A DNA stretch of 64,000 nt from Acorus gramineus. Lineage: Eukaryota; Streptophyta; Magnoliopsida; Acorales; Acoraceae. The DNA is taken from assembly GCA_030737835.1 (NCBI GenBank), contig CM060849.1, forward strand, positions 26,346,311 to 26,410,310. The letters are read 5' to 3'. Position numbers and translations under genes: made by a program. The notes under the pieces were generated by a model that worked only from the letters and a program-made list of their open reading frames with translations, had not been told where the DNA came from and searched no databases. Below, one piece after another: positions 1 through 12,390 of this stretch; the first letter of the stretch is position 1; each line of letters begins with the position of its first letter.

Positions 1-939
1 ATTGCGGATCTGAATGGGTATTCATATGGTTATGGGTACATGACTACATGTCATTCCTCACATCCAATTAAACGGAACTTATATGAAAATCAATGATGCA
101 GTGACTTTTCTTGGTCCCTGACTTATGTTGTTCACTAACTGGGTCTTATATCTCCAATGATGTATATGGGCATTATGTTTTACACTATTATTTCAAAAAA
201 AAAAAAAAACACGATATTGATTCTTGAGTGTGTTACTATTAAATATTAACTGTCATAATCATGGAACAATTTAGTTATAGGAATTTGCAATCATCATACA
301 ATAAATGTGTTTAATTTTTTTAAAATGAATTCTGCATTCCAAAATGCTTTTAACTTTTTTATATAAGTGCAGTTTGGTTGTCATGATTTGATTTGATGGT
401 TTCTATTCTGAAGGCAACTTCAGTTGGAACCAATGACATGTTGGAGTACAAAATGGTTTCTCGATGAGTTGACTATAATATTATATTCTTCTAATTACCA
501 ATATTCTTTTGCATAATCCCCTATTAGGATTGTGTAAAAATTTAATCTTATGTTGAATTTTAGTTGTATGAGAGAAAAACTTTTAATATAAAAAAAAAAC
601 TTTTGCATGGGATTTTGTGCTTTCATCATTCTTTCTCTTCAGTGACAGCCTAATAAATTCCAATGGACAATGGGTGTTGTGATGCAAGAAGTCAATGATA
701 TTTGCTTAGCTGAACTACCTTTCTAGAGTTACTTATATGTTGATATTATCATTTGCATTTTAGATAACACATCCATTGTTTTGATTGGTGATGTTGTTGA
801 ACAAGGGGCTGTGTTTGCTGCATACCTTTTACAAGATAAATTAATATATAGTTGGATATTTCTTGTCAGATTGTCGTGGATTTAGGTAATTTACCTTCCA
901 AGTCATTCATTAATTTCGTTATATTTTTGTGATGCACAG

Positions 940-978
940 ACGTGGATATGTACTTGGAGATTGATGCAAGTAATGTGG
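940..978 (+). CDS. Possible small upstream exon of the BTB/POZ gene
   Basis: This 39-bp stretch is preceded by an AG acceptor (938-939) and followed by a GT donor (979-980). In the only useful frame it reads DVDMYLEIDASNV and ends with one base of the next codon, exactly the phase needed to join the firm exon at 3204. The acidic content fits the region before the BTB domain in POB1/LRB proteins. Short exons can match by chance and I know no firm homology for this peptide, so it is a candidate only. Confidence 0.3.
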
Positions 979-1433
979 GTAAGATGTGACAGTTTTATAT
1001 ACTACAATTATGACATAATGGTATACGATAACTGCATGAAATAAATGTAACAGAGAAAGCTCGTATTTCATTACACTCTATTATCTGACAGTGTCAAGAA
1101 TTAATGATCTCTATTAAATGATATCTGGAATGCATTTCATATAGCAGAGGGCATACATGAACCATGTCCCACAAGTATCTAGGAATCGGATGGAATTTCA
1201 TATATATATTAACTGATCAACGTGGCGGCAATGCAGTGGACATGTTTACATAATAAAATCGGTTGTATATTCCCCAATATCATTCTTATTTGGAATGGCA
1301 GCAAAGAGTAAATTTTGATGCATTTGGATAGATAATGAATTAATAGATAATGTATGAACTAAGTGACAGTAGTTTCACCTGTTTTCTGATAGTACAAAGA
1401 GATGAGTATTTCTATTTTCTTTACTATTTAAAG

Positions 1434-1560
1434 TTTTTTTTTTAGATAAAAGGTAGGCGATCACCCTTATATTAATAGAAGGTGAAAGCCCAATTCAAAA
1501 GTACAAAGATGCAAATGAAAGAAAACAAAGTCACTACAAAAGGATCCAGGGGAAACTGGC
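1434..1560 (-). mobile_element. LINE 3'-tail-like fragment
   Basis: Read on the minus strand, this piece ends in TAAGGGTGATCGCC, TTTTATCT and then a poly-A run (the T run near 1434-1442). That is the layout of a short 5'-truncated non-LTR retrotransposon tail. No coding part remains. The identification rests on structure only. Confidence 0.35.
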
Positions 1561-3203
1561 CACAAGTAGCCCACAAGTAGAAGAGACATCTACTGGTGAC
1601 CACTGTTCCATCCCTTAATCACACCCCCCCCCCCCCCCACGCGAAATTTACTAATCATTACACCCCCCACTATGACCCTGATCATCCACGCCCCTATACA
1701 AAATCTGCCCCACTTCGTGGCATTACTGTTTAAATTGCATAAATAATCTGGAATTACTGGCTTGAACTCCTTGGCATTAGATTCATCTTCAATATCTGTT
1801 CTTCGTAACTGTAGAAATTAAATAAATTTATGTTCTAGCCATGCAGTAGAGCTATGCTTCCTCTAAGGAAAGAGAAGTGCAAAGAAATGTTATCCATAAG
1901 TGTGCAGTGCCATTAAATTTATTCAACTTTTCTGGAAATCTTCGGTGAAGTTTTGCTTTCATGCATGATGATTATAGACATGGACACTTGTATGAAATGA
2001 TTATGGTGGTCTTTATCTAAGACTGATGCTTGAGTTGTACCATACTTGAAGTGAAATTCAAAAGTGTGTTCATGGGTGACAAGAGGTTAGGTAGGTAAAG
2101 ATTATATATGATAATATGATGTCGGTAATATGTTTAATAATGGTTGAAAATGCTTATGATATTTGATTCCCTTTATAGGGCAAAATGGTTATGGTCTTAA
2201 TGAGAGTTTTATATACAGTATTATGGCTTGAGGGGTATTTGTGGTATGACAGCATGAGAAACTTTTAAAGTGGTGGATTGTTTGACATTAGCTCTTATTG
2301 TTAGCATTTGCTCTCTGATGGACATTGCTTGTAGTTGATGCATAATTGCGTCCTTATATCAGGGCCAATATGCTGCAGAACTATGATGGGGATATTATAC
2401 CCAACCTTGTTGCCCATTGTGTGATGTGGTTGGCTTTCTTCATGGGAAATGCTTTTGGTCCCTAGCAGTTTGCAGCTTGCCTTCTTTTCCTCCGTGCAGC
2501 CTTTCCTCAGCCTTATTTGCCAAAGTGGATCCAATTATTGTGACCCTGCAAAATTAATATTATTATTTTCTTGAAGTTTTTAAGTTATTCATTAGTGGAA
2601 TCATGGAATTTTTAAATAACAGTATTGATTTTTCAAATACACAAGGCTTAGGAATGATGTGGTAGACTGAATAACATAATTTATTGATTTAGTCAATTGT
2701 GAGATTCTTTGCTTGTAAATGACATATTTTTGTGTTATCATTTGCCTGAAGTTTAAATTTTTTTGTGTCCTAGATTTAAGTGTTTTCCAAGCATATATGG
2801 TATATGGACCATCTTGTTTCATTCTTATTTGGGGAGTAAATTGGTGCTAATTTTAGTAGCGGTTGTCCATCTAATGTTCTTCTGATTTGTAAGTCTGTAA
2901 GTCTAATCGATGCTATTCTATCCTAAGTTTTCTTCAAGTAATTTTTCTGTTATGGATTTTTTTTTTCACTTTTAAATTTCCAGTTTTTCATTGATCATCC
3001 TGTGTGACTGGCTTGAGTTTTTTTTTTCACTCTTAATTTTATTATTGGTTAGTTTCACTGATGCATTACTTTTTTGCAACATTTACTTCTTTTTTGTGCA
3101 TACATATATATATTTTTACTTCAGATCTTGTATTTAAGCATTTGTGAATTGAATAGGATAATATATTTATAATGTTTGTGAACTTGTGATTTTTTTCTTG
3201 CAG

Positions 3204-6178
3204 CTGGGGAGTTTGCAGTGTACAACGCAGAGCAAGACGTGAACTGTGTCCAGCCTGATTCAGAGGATTTGGTATATGAGAACCATGATGGAGAAGCTGT
3301 TGCGATGCTTGAAGAATCACCATCAGGTAAACATGTAAAATGTTTAATGATTACTGTTGTAATTATGCTCTTGAGATCTTTCTTAACAACTTGCATGATT
3401 GTTGTTCTTTGGATTTTCCTCTTTTTAAAACCTATATTGATGCTTTTTATTAAAGCTGGAGAAAACAACTGATTAGCTTGCTTATTTTGACATATAAAGA
3501 AAATCAGACAGTTATGTTTAAAATTAGTTATCATTGTTTCATCATTTAAAGGAAACAGGGAATAATGTCACATTGAATATCGGCAGTGTATTGTTCGATA
3601 GTTGATAGTGTATTATTTTGTTGCACATATAAAATTGAGACATCGTAGCATTGAATGATTGTGACCTGCAACGAATGTTATGTTTTGGTTCATATGACAT
3701 CATTTCTATAATAGTGATCTGTTTTTCCGGTGATCGTTATTCATTACCCTTCTTGTGCGGGATGGTACCATTCTATGTTCCTATGTGCTGTAGAACTAAC
3801 TGTAATTACATTAAGAAGGTCTGTGGCAATGTGCTCTGCGAGAATTCTAAAGAGTTATTTTGGGTTGCCCAATGATGCAGACTTATCTAGTATTTGAGAA
3901 AAAAAAAATTTACTGCTTCACAATAACATGAATTAGGACACTTTACAGAATTGCACGAACATGTGTTGCTGAATGCTGTTGTTTTCCATGGCATAGTTTC
4001 TTAATGAATGTCCTTCATTTAGCGGTTGTAATATTTCTCTACAGGTGATGAGGGTACCCATAGCAATGAGTCATCTTGGAGCATGGAGTGCACTAGCATT
4101 TTGAAAGTCAAAACCATATATGTCTGTTCAGCAATTTTGGCTGAGAAAAGTCCATTTTTCTTGAAGGTTATACTTTTGAAAATGCTGAACTTGATAAAAA
4201 GAATATCTGAATATTTCTTTTGATTATTATTGTGACTAATGATTTGCAAAAAAGTTTTCTTCTCTTTTTAATGATGATTCATTCCTTCTCTCTATCAGCT
4301 TTTCTCAAATGGCATGCGAGAATCAGATCAGCGACATGCAACTTTGCGGATCAATGCCTCTGGTAAGGAATCTCAGTTGTTCCATTATATCCATACTGTG
4401 CCTGTTATGTATGTCTGCCTGTACACATGCCTGAGATGGTTGCAAATTGGGTCTACAAAGACAGCGTGATTATTTCTTTGAAGGTTTTGTTTTAATTAAA
4501 GATGTGATAATATTTTTTCACATTTAGCCTGAGCTTCTTCATTTTTTTTTGGCCTCTTTTGTTTCTTTTCTGTGGCGGGTTATGGGTTAATTTCGAGAAT
4601 GTCTTGCTAAACACCACAATTTGATTGAAGCAGAACTTTTATACTGTTTTGACCTCAAATTTAAAACACTTTAGTCACAAGTAGGAACAGAAACAAGTCT
4701 TCCTTGTATTCCATTTCATCCCTATTTCTGTTCTGTCTGGATCTATACAATGGTATCTTCTCCACGAAATCCCTCCATGTATCTATGTTTTACAATACAG
4801 AATAACCATATTATCTGATATATACTAGATTGAAAATGTATCATTTCGTTGTTTCCTTTTGTTTTTCAGTGTAAGGGCCATTTCTTTAAATTGTGGTCAG
4901 TATACATGATATGCACTTTTTTTTTTCTCAAGATTAACAATGATTTTTCTTGCTTTCCCTTTGTACTAGAGGAAACTGCACTTATGGAGCTTCTTCGGTA
5001 TATGTATAGTGGTAAATTATCTATCAGCACAGCTCCAGCATTGTTGGATGTGCTAATGGCCGCGGACAAGTTTGAGGTCATCTCGTGCATGAGCTACTGC
5101 AGCAAGATGCTGAGAAAGATGGATATGACCGTAGAATCCGCATTACTCTATCTTGATCTCCCTTCTAGCGTTTCATTTGGCAGTGCCGTGCAATCTTTGA
5201 CCGATGCCGCCAAGGAATTCCTCGCCTCACGTTACAAAGACATCACCAAGTGAGTAATCTTTAATTTCCAGTCAATGTGTAACCCATATTGTAACATCTC
5301 TGATAAGATATCTTTCCATGTCTAGGTTCCAAGATGAACTGCTCAATCTCCCCCTCCCAGGGATTGAGGCACTCCTAGCCAGCGACACCCTCCAGGTCGC
5401 CTCGGAGGACGCGATCTACGACTTTGTCCTTAAGTGGGCTCGTCTGCATTACCCAAAGCTGGAGGAGCGACGCGAGGTACTTGGCACCCGACTTGCCCGG
5501 CTCATCCGTTTCCCCTATATGACCTCGCGAAAGCTGCGGAAGGTCCTCTCCTGCAACGACTTTGACCATGAACTCGCATCCAAACTCGTACTTGACGCCC
5601 TCTTCTTCAAGTCAGAAATCCCCCACCGCCAGCGCTCTCTGGTCGCCGAGGACTCTGCCACCAGCCGCAGGTTTGTCGAGCGGGCCTTCAAGTACCGGCC
5701 GGTGAAGGTCGTGGAGTTTTCAATCCCTCACCCACAGTGCATCGTGTACCTCGACTTGAAGAGGGAGGAATGCGCGAACCTCTTCCCAGCAGGCCGCGTG
5801 TACTCCCAGGCATTCCACCTCGGCGGACAGGGCTTCTTCCTCTCGGCCCACTGCAATGTCGACCAACAGAGCAACTTCCACTGCTTCGGGCTCTTCCTGG
5901 GCATGCAAGAGAAGGGGTCAGTGAGCTTCCCGGTGGAGTATGAGTTCGCAGCAAGGACAAACACAAACTCGAACACGACGAAGGATTTTGTGAGCAAGTA
6001 CAAGGGGAGCTACACATTCACAGGAGGGAAGGCAGTCGGGTACAGGAATTTGTTTGCAATCCCGTGGACATCGTTCATGGCAGAAGACAGTCTGTACTTC
6101 ATCGACGGCACTCTTCACCTCCGTGCGGAGCTCACAATTAGGCAAACGCCACAGCCACTGCCTGTCCCACCGCTGTAG
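3204..6178 (+). CDS. BTB/POZ-BACK domain protein, POB1/LRB-like (5' partial)
   Basis: Exons: 3204-3326, 4045-4166, 4299-4362, 4970-5249 and 5326-6178 (stop TAG). All junctions are GT-AG and the phases agree (1442 nt, about 480 residues). An acidic linker is followed by the BTB domain ([44 protein letters not shown]), then the BACK domain ([31 protein letters not shown]) and the conserved C-terminal block ([53 protein letters not shown]). In this family the BTB domain binds cullin-3, making the protein a substrate adaptor of a nuclear E3 ubiquitin ligase; Arabidopsis relatives act in light signalling and in defence and gibberellin responses. The N-terminus, with the usual nuclear-localisation stretch, is not resolved. 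The last exon is clearly GC-richer than the introns. No damage is seen in the visible part. Confidence 0.93.
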
Positions 6179-6750
6179 GCCCGCCGCTTAGGCGTGGTGG
6201 CGGTGAAACTGACGTGTAGGGGGGCGTATGCGTTGCCTGTGCAGGTACTAATACCACCTGTTAACCGTTAACATTCTCCTGCCTACTTATTTCGAAGAGA
6301 ATCTGACTGTTTTTTGTGTTGTTTTTTTTAATCTGATGGTTGGATTTGTGTCTTTTCTTTTCTTTTCCTCATCTATTGGTACTTGGAGAAATCCTTCTAT
6401 AGGAATGGAAAGTGTATATTTTGTTGGACTGTTTTTTATATCGAATGCGTGGCATGACAAACAATGGCAGCTTGAGTTTCTTGGGATGTGAATGCTTTGT
6501 CGATGTGCAGGTTTGCGGGCCTTCAAAAAATCATGTAACCCATCAAATCAGGTCCAAAAGTGCTCACATAGTCTTGGAAAATGTTACACGAGTTTCATAA
6601 TACAGTTTAAAACGCAGTTGGTCAAATGTTTTTATTTTTTCAAAAATCATTTGTTATAAAAAGTAGATGTTTTAATAAATTGAATGGTATTATAAATGTG
6701 AATTTTTTAATGAGATGTATGCTCTATTCCAGTGAATGGACAGGGAAAGT
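6179..6750 (+). other. 3' UTR and downstream flank of the BTB gene
   Basis: There is no coding signal after the stop at 6178. The first 250-400 bp, moderately GC-rich then T-rich, probably contain the 3' UTR. I could not place the poly-A site. The rest is AT-rich spacer up to the LINE tail. Confidence 0.5.
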
Positions 6751-7244
6751 TTTTTTTTTTAAATAACTGTAGACCATCTTATAACATAATCGTGTGTTAC
6801 AATTGGTCCGAGTCAGAAAGAAAAACTGGTAGACCCACAAAAGGAAAAGCATTACAAGAGGTTTGCAACTCAGACCCCCGGATCTAAAGCAGGGAAGAAA
6901 GGTGGGAAAGGAGTATGAATAAAAACAGGGGATGGCACTACATTAACACCTCATGATAAAATAAACTTTCCTCTACCATTGGATAACCCACGCACACCTG
7001 CAAACGCGCTGCTCCAATTCTTGATGAAACCCAATGTGTCCTCCCATAAGTTCTCCTCATAAAACCTGTGTTCCCTTAACAGGACGCCATTCCGGGCGAG
7101 CCATATAGTCCATAATGCCGCCAGTAGTAGAAGCTTCCCTATCTTCTCATTGACCCTAGCCATCCCTGTTAATGGTTGCGATATCCTCTCCCAAAGCTTC
7201 TCCATATTTGAGAAGGAAATTTGGGATTGGGATGCCGTTCCCAA
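6751..7244 (-). mobile_element. Truncated LINE (non-LTR retrotransposon) 3' end
   Basis: On the minus strand an open stretch of about 97 codons (7244-6951) carries ALWTIWLARNGVLLREHRFY and a following basic/aromatic segment. This is characteristic of the region after the reverse transcriptase in plant L1-type elements, where W-x-I-W-x-x-RN recurs. A non-coding tail and a poly-A run (T run at 6751-6761 on the + strand) follow. The RT and endonuclease domains are absent, so it is a 5'-truncated, dead copy inserted downstream of the BTB gene. Confidence 0.7.
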
Positions 7245-8687
7245 CGCGGACTACAAGTGGGAGATCCTAGAACAAGAGCATAAGAGATGCTCCACCGTTT
7301 CTACCGCATTCACACGAGAATGTTATATGGGATTTGCATTTGAGATTGTAAAAAGAACCAAGAGTAATGGTCTTGTATGGTCTTCTTTACATTTATGTTT
7401 TGTGGAGCCTTATTTAGTTTTATTTTGTTAAAGTATATATTTCCTAGCTTTGTATTTTACCTAATAAGCTATAAATCATTTCACACACACATATATATAT
7501 TTCATTTTTTAGTTAAATGTACTTTTTAAAAACCACATGAAAACTGTACAAACACGGGAAAAAAAAAAGCATACAAGACTATCAGGCACATTTACAAAAA
7601 ATAAAATAAAAATTCGATAGCAATCCATGAACTTTTGCTAGAAATGATATGACTAATGTGATTTAGCTAGACTCAATGTATGAAATTATTTAATACATTC
7701 AATTTATATGGACATGGACTTCTTTTTCTTTATAAAAGAATGTCCTAATCAAAGAGTCCACACCAAATGCGAATCAAGCTTGATGAGGAAAGAATTGAAC
7801 AATCTATTGGGAATCACTCTAATATCACTTTTGGGATTCCCAAATAAAATAATTTTATTTGTGTAAAATAAATAATATTATCGCAGAATAATATTATACT
7901 TAATTCTAATCAATCACCAATGCAATCAGAATAATATAAATGCAAGCAAACACAAATAAACACCCAGTTTAATATGATTCTGTTTAAGTCTACATCCACA
8001 GAGCACTAAGTAATACAATGATGAAAAAGGGATACATAACTATCTCAATGAAATCCTAAATAATCTTCCACTTATGCCTGCTTCCAAACAATATAAATCG
8101 GAATATGCGGAGAAACTTGAAGGAGACTGTTCCCTCTCTTCTCTTTCTCTTCTCTCTCTCTCTCTCCACTGTTGCCACCGAACACCTTCTTTTTATTTCT
8201 CTGGCCGTGCATCATATGAAGAGGAGAAGCCCTAATAATGGCTTTTATATCATCCTCGTGAATATGATTCCCGGGCATATATGGATATTGCATGCATGGC
8301 CCTCGTGTGGGCTGGATCCAATGGCCCATAAACCCAACACAATCCACTATGTGATTAAATTTCATAATCTCAATTGACAAGGGTTGATTGATCTGTAAAT
8401 TATGATCAAAATAAGTCCCGATTTTGATACATCTAAGATAACCATAAAACAGCTACAGATCAGACTGAAGTGTTTCTAACTAGAATCCACCAACACTATG
8501 GTTTGAATTCAATTACAGGGCTTCCTCAAAAGCATGGTTACAATATAAATAATGCTCTTGAAGCCATCTTTACTATAAACCCTGAACACCCCAACTCTAT
8601 TAAACACTTGAAATTTTCAAAGAAAGCGAAAACTCTGAATTAAATTTGATGGTGAATAAAGAGATTCCTCCATATTCAAGCACCTCA
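7245..8687. other. Intergenic region between convergent genes
   Basis: No gene is visible. It lies between two converging genes: BTB on the + strand and the epimerase on the minus strand. The sequence is AT-rich, with a CT-rich low-complexity tract near 8135-8167 and a short TA run near 7490. The last few hundred bases probably include the 3' UTR of the epimerase gene. Confidence 0.5.
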
Positions 8688-11600
8688 CTAAAAATCGAGG
8701 TGTTCACTGCAATAACTGGAAGGCACGGCCGAAAGCTCCAAGCGTCCTGTCCATTCTTCGCCTGGTTTTAATGTGATAGGTTTTTCGATCGCTGCAGCAT
8801 CAACGCAGAGCATCTGTTTATACTCCTCGTATCCAAAGTCGACCATAGTTTTGGATTTCTTCTCCCAGGGGTTCCAAACCACTGTTAAGAACATAAGCAA
8901 GAGTTTTAATTTGTTCAATGTATGTACATTAGTATTGTTAACAGTTATGTAAAATTTACTTGTTAAATCCCGTCACAGGCAAGGGTAAAAATTCTCTTGA
9001 TTTGGCATATTTCAGGTTAATTTCAGGAAGAGTTTAGAAAAGATTAAACAAGTACAATAAGGAAAAATTAATTATGATATGCAAATCAACAATATTAAAT
9101 TGAATCCATGATCTCCCAATGGTGCTAAATATAAAGATTGACTAAAACTTATGTGCTTAAGTTACAATATTTGAATTTAGGCAATATCGTCGATAACCAA
9201 CACAAGAATCTAGCACAGCAAAGCCTAGTTGAGCATTTTTTTTCTAGTTTTCTGGTTTACAAGTAAAAATTTAATACATATTTAATTTATTTAATACGCA
9301 AATTGTAGAACAAAGATTGTATTGTTGATGAGACGTGATTGAAATGGGAATTAAATTATTAATGAAAAGTACATACTTTAATATGTGAATTAATCAATAA
9401 TTCTCAACATTAGGTAATACGGTTAAATCTCTTACCAACATCAGGCAGCCCTTCCTTTCTTAATACACAAGTCCTCTTCCTCTCATGGTCCAGTACTGCA
9501 ATCACATTTGGAGAACTAAGATAAACTCGATCCACCTGCACAGAAAAGAAAATTTTACTTGCTCAGCTCCTTCGATATGGGTTGGTCCAGATAGTTTTTA
9601 TATTTACCTCAGATTCGAATGTTATGGCGTCTCCTTGTTCTGTAAAACGTTCTCGCTGGTGAAGGTTGTCCAGATAATCGAGTGTCTCCAGCCCTTCTAT
9701 CCTCACTTCACTATAAATTCAAATTCAAACTTCATATTATATTCAGGATTAAAGGATGCATGACATGTTGTGTCATAGACATAACCAAATTTAAAGTCGA
9801 GTTCACAAAAATAAAAAAAATCAGTTACTTGAGTGATGAATATGATGCCCATTGATGCAGATATGATATCAACGTAACAAATTATATCAGTCGAGCAGCT
9901 CTCAACTCATGCATTTTAGAGCAACATAATTTTTTTTTAAAAAAATGGTTAATGCATGAGAATACTCTGCATATTATGATTATTATCTTTGGTTGAAATT
10001 GGTAAATGTACAGAGTAAGCACCAACCACAATGAAATGCTTATATCTGTGAAGGTCATGGAGAAGCCCAATTTGCCTAAATTATGCCTTCAAAGCACCCA
10101 TCACCAGGAAAAGCTTCTAATATGAAGAATCATAATTAATTTATCATCTAATGAAAACAATCCTCATTAAACAAATGATTCCGTTGCAGATTATAAAAAA
10201 AGGACAAAGTGATAGAGAACCCAGTCTGTAAAACGACAGAAAAAATCATGCAATAAAGTTAGTATAAGTGAATTATATTGAAGTGCAAAGTATTGCATAC
10301 CTGATATCAGAGACTGAAAAGTAGGTGTGATAACCAAAAGAGAAACTAAATGGCTTTCCGTTGATGTTTCTAACTCTTGATATCATACTCAAGTTTCCAT
10401 CCATTGCAAGAGCCACTCGAAGGCGAAATTCAAAACTGTAAATATACAGTTTTCTTTCTGTTAGAAATTAGTTAAATGAAGCACAATAATACAATTTGTA
10501 CAACCCCAGTGGCATCTTAACAACTCTATTTTCCAGCGAAACTGCTTTTAATGTCATCTTAGAACACGAAATGCCTGCAAGGTTGCAATCTATATCGACT
10601 AAACAGATCCTACTGATAAGAAGGCAAGGCCAAAAAATTCCTATGCATGAAAATGAGTGAGCAGATCTTGAGAACATGGTATTACATAATACAAGAAAAT
10701 TCAACTGTCATTCTCCTCATCATCCTCAAAAGCAAGAATGTGATAGCAATTTCATGACTGTGCAACAAAATAGATGCAGTCAGAAGTCATGTCATCTGAA
10801 CATCATTACTGACTCATGAACCTTCGAACTGCATCCATCCAAGCCCTTGTAGAATCCACCATCTTTTCAGGACCACCTTTCTTTCGGCCCGTCATAAAGT
10901 TCGTGTATGACAAATATTTGGTAAGGGATCCATTTGATACAGTATGTGTTCATTCATAAATCATATTGAATAACTATAGTAAAAATATGGAGATAGTTAA
11001 ACTATTTTTTTTTATCTAATCATTCGTATGAGAAATACATTCAAAAACTTGTTAAGTTGGGTGCGTAGGTAGCGATAACAATTAGTGTTAATTTTTTAAA
11101 TTATGAAGAATATGGTAGAGCATCCAAATTAAATGGATACCTAGATTCTAAAGGTACTAAACACATGGTTTGAAAAAGTTTGGAGTACTTTGTAACTATG
11201 ATTTCAACTCAACTCAACAAAGACTTTTCCTTTCTTCTTGCCTAGAACCATAAAGAACAAAGAAATTCTTGCTCGATGATTGGCCAAAACATAAATTAAT
11301 ATACAATGCTTAAATACCATATTTCAACTCATTCCAAGCTAAACCATTAAAAAATCATCTACAACAACTTATTTATCATACCAGTGTGGCCAGCACTTCA
11401 TGTCTTCTTCAGATGGTTTCAGTAACAAGTCAACATAAACCTTGCCATTATAGTCACTAGGAGGAAGGGGTGGGGGATCATCATCTATTACCCAAATCTT
11501 GTTCCTTGCAAATCCATGTTGCTCGAGCGATCCACAATTGCCAAACTGTGTAATTTCAAAGAAAAAATAAGCCTAATGGAGAGAATATGTCAGTACTTCT

Positions 11601-12326
11601 TTTAATCAGAAATTAAACATATGATCACCTGCGGAAAACAGATGGGGATTCCCCCTCGCATCGCTTTTGGTGGCTTAAAAATTGCCTGCATAAGACAAAT
11701 GGAAGCATGTCAACACAAAGAGGAGTACTTAATCATAATTCAGGCCATCGGGCAAATTATACATAATATTATTGTATGAAGTCATAAAATTAAACAACGC
11801 TAGAAGAAATGAAGCTAATATAAAAAATGAACGAAAATGCAGGACTTATGGTAAACATGTTTTGGGAATCTACTGTTGCTATTCAAAAAAATATACAGTG
11901 GCAGAACCAATTCAGATTACAATATCATGAACATGAAGAAGCGAAATTGTACCTTGCTACTTGTGAATAGTAGTTCCTCCCCCCGTTCATTCCTCCATGA
12001 AATAACCTGCCCTCCATGCAAACTAACCTGGATTTCTGACAACATGGCATTAATTTTGAATGAATTTATCACATAAAAGCATTTAATAAGATCATGAAAA
12101 AAGAAAGCAAGTTTCAATGTTAGAAAAGCTTGAACGTTCATTCGATTGCATAGATATGACAACCATAAGAAAATTTAGAAAACACGGGAAAGAAAAAGAG
12201 GTTAGAGATCCTCACCCGAGCAGAAGCTCCTCGTGGTACTCTGAGCAAGAACTGATCCATTCCATTCCAATCTTTTATGACTTCAGTTGCAGCTCTTGAA
12301 TCCCAAACTGCTGTTGAATGACCCAT
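8688..12326 (-). CDS. Putative glucose-6-phosphate 1-epimerase (aldose 1-epimerase family)
   Basis: Eight exons on the minus strand: 12326-12216, 12027-11953, 11685-11629, 11545-11382, 10435-10301, 9710-9608, 9535-9436 and 8881-8688 (stop TAG). All junctions are GT-AG; 939 nt encode 312 residues, a normal length. Family enzymes interconvert the alpha and beta anomers of glucose 6-phosphate. Motifs in order: LHGGQVISWRNERGEELLF (about 40-58), MRGGIPICFPQFGNCGSLEQ (71-90), HGFARNKIWV with His91, SFGYHTYFSVSDIS with His172, ETLDYLDNLHQRERFT, VVWNPWEKK and MLCVDAAAIEKP (272-283). The two histidines fit the catalytic pair of the fold. At the acidic position after 'CV' the residue is Asp276, where the yeast relative, as I recall it, has Glu. 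No targeting peptide is seen. The start is taken as the ATG right after an AG at 12327, so a 5' UTR intron is likely. Confidence 0.95.
10806..10952 (-). pseudogene. Unidentified C-terminal-like ORF inside an epimerase intron
   Basis: Between epimerase exons 4 and 5, on the same strand, an open stretch of about 47 codons reads SLTKYLSYTNFMTGRKKGG and then EKMVDSTRAWMDAVRRFMSQ before TAA (10808-10806). The composition is protein-like (charged, amphipathic, no repeats), unlike the AT-rich intron around it. An in-frame TGA lies just upstream. I see no good acceptor in front, and I do not recognise the protein. It may be a captured C-terminal exon or retro-fragment, an alternative terminal exon, or chance. 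Confidence 0.3.
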
Positions 12327-12363
12327 CTCAAAATCACAATGCGCCCCAACACCTCAATGAGCA

Positions 12364-12390
12364 GGCTCTATTTGTTCAACAAATAGAACC
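12364..12390. repeat. Short perfect palindrome before the epimerase start
   Basis: TCTATTTGTT and AACAAATAGA (12367-12376 and 12378-12387) form a 10-bp inverted repeat around one base, with a weaker outer GG/CC pair. It lies 40-60 bp upstream of the epimerase ATG, probably in an intron of the 5' UTR. No function is assigned. Confidence 0.4.

Larger units (their letters stand above)
1..3203 (+). other. 5' region/probable long intron of the BTB gene
   Basis: No convincing long exon is visible here. The firmly recognised BTB exons begin at 3204 with a split codon, so this stretch is probably intron of that gene, with earlier exons upstream of the window or too small to see. It holds A-, T- and C-homopolymers, including 15 C at 1624-1638, and a LINE-tail-like piece at 1434-1560. 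Confidence 0.5.

Noticed and set aside
5375-6145. Minus-strand and + strand ORFs inside the last BTB exon
   Set aside because: They lie opposite or out of frame with the well-supported BACK-domain exon and show no domain.
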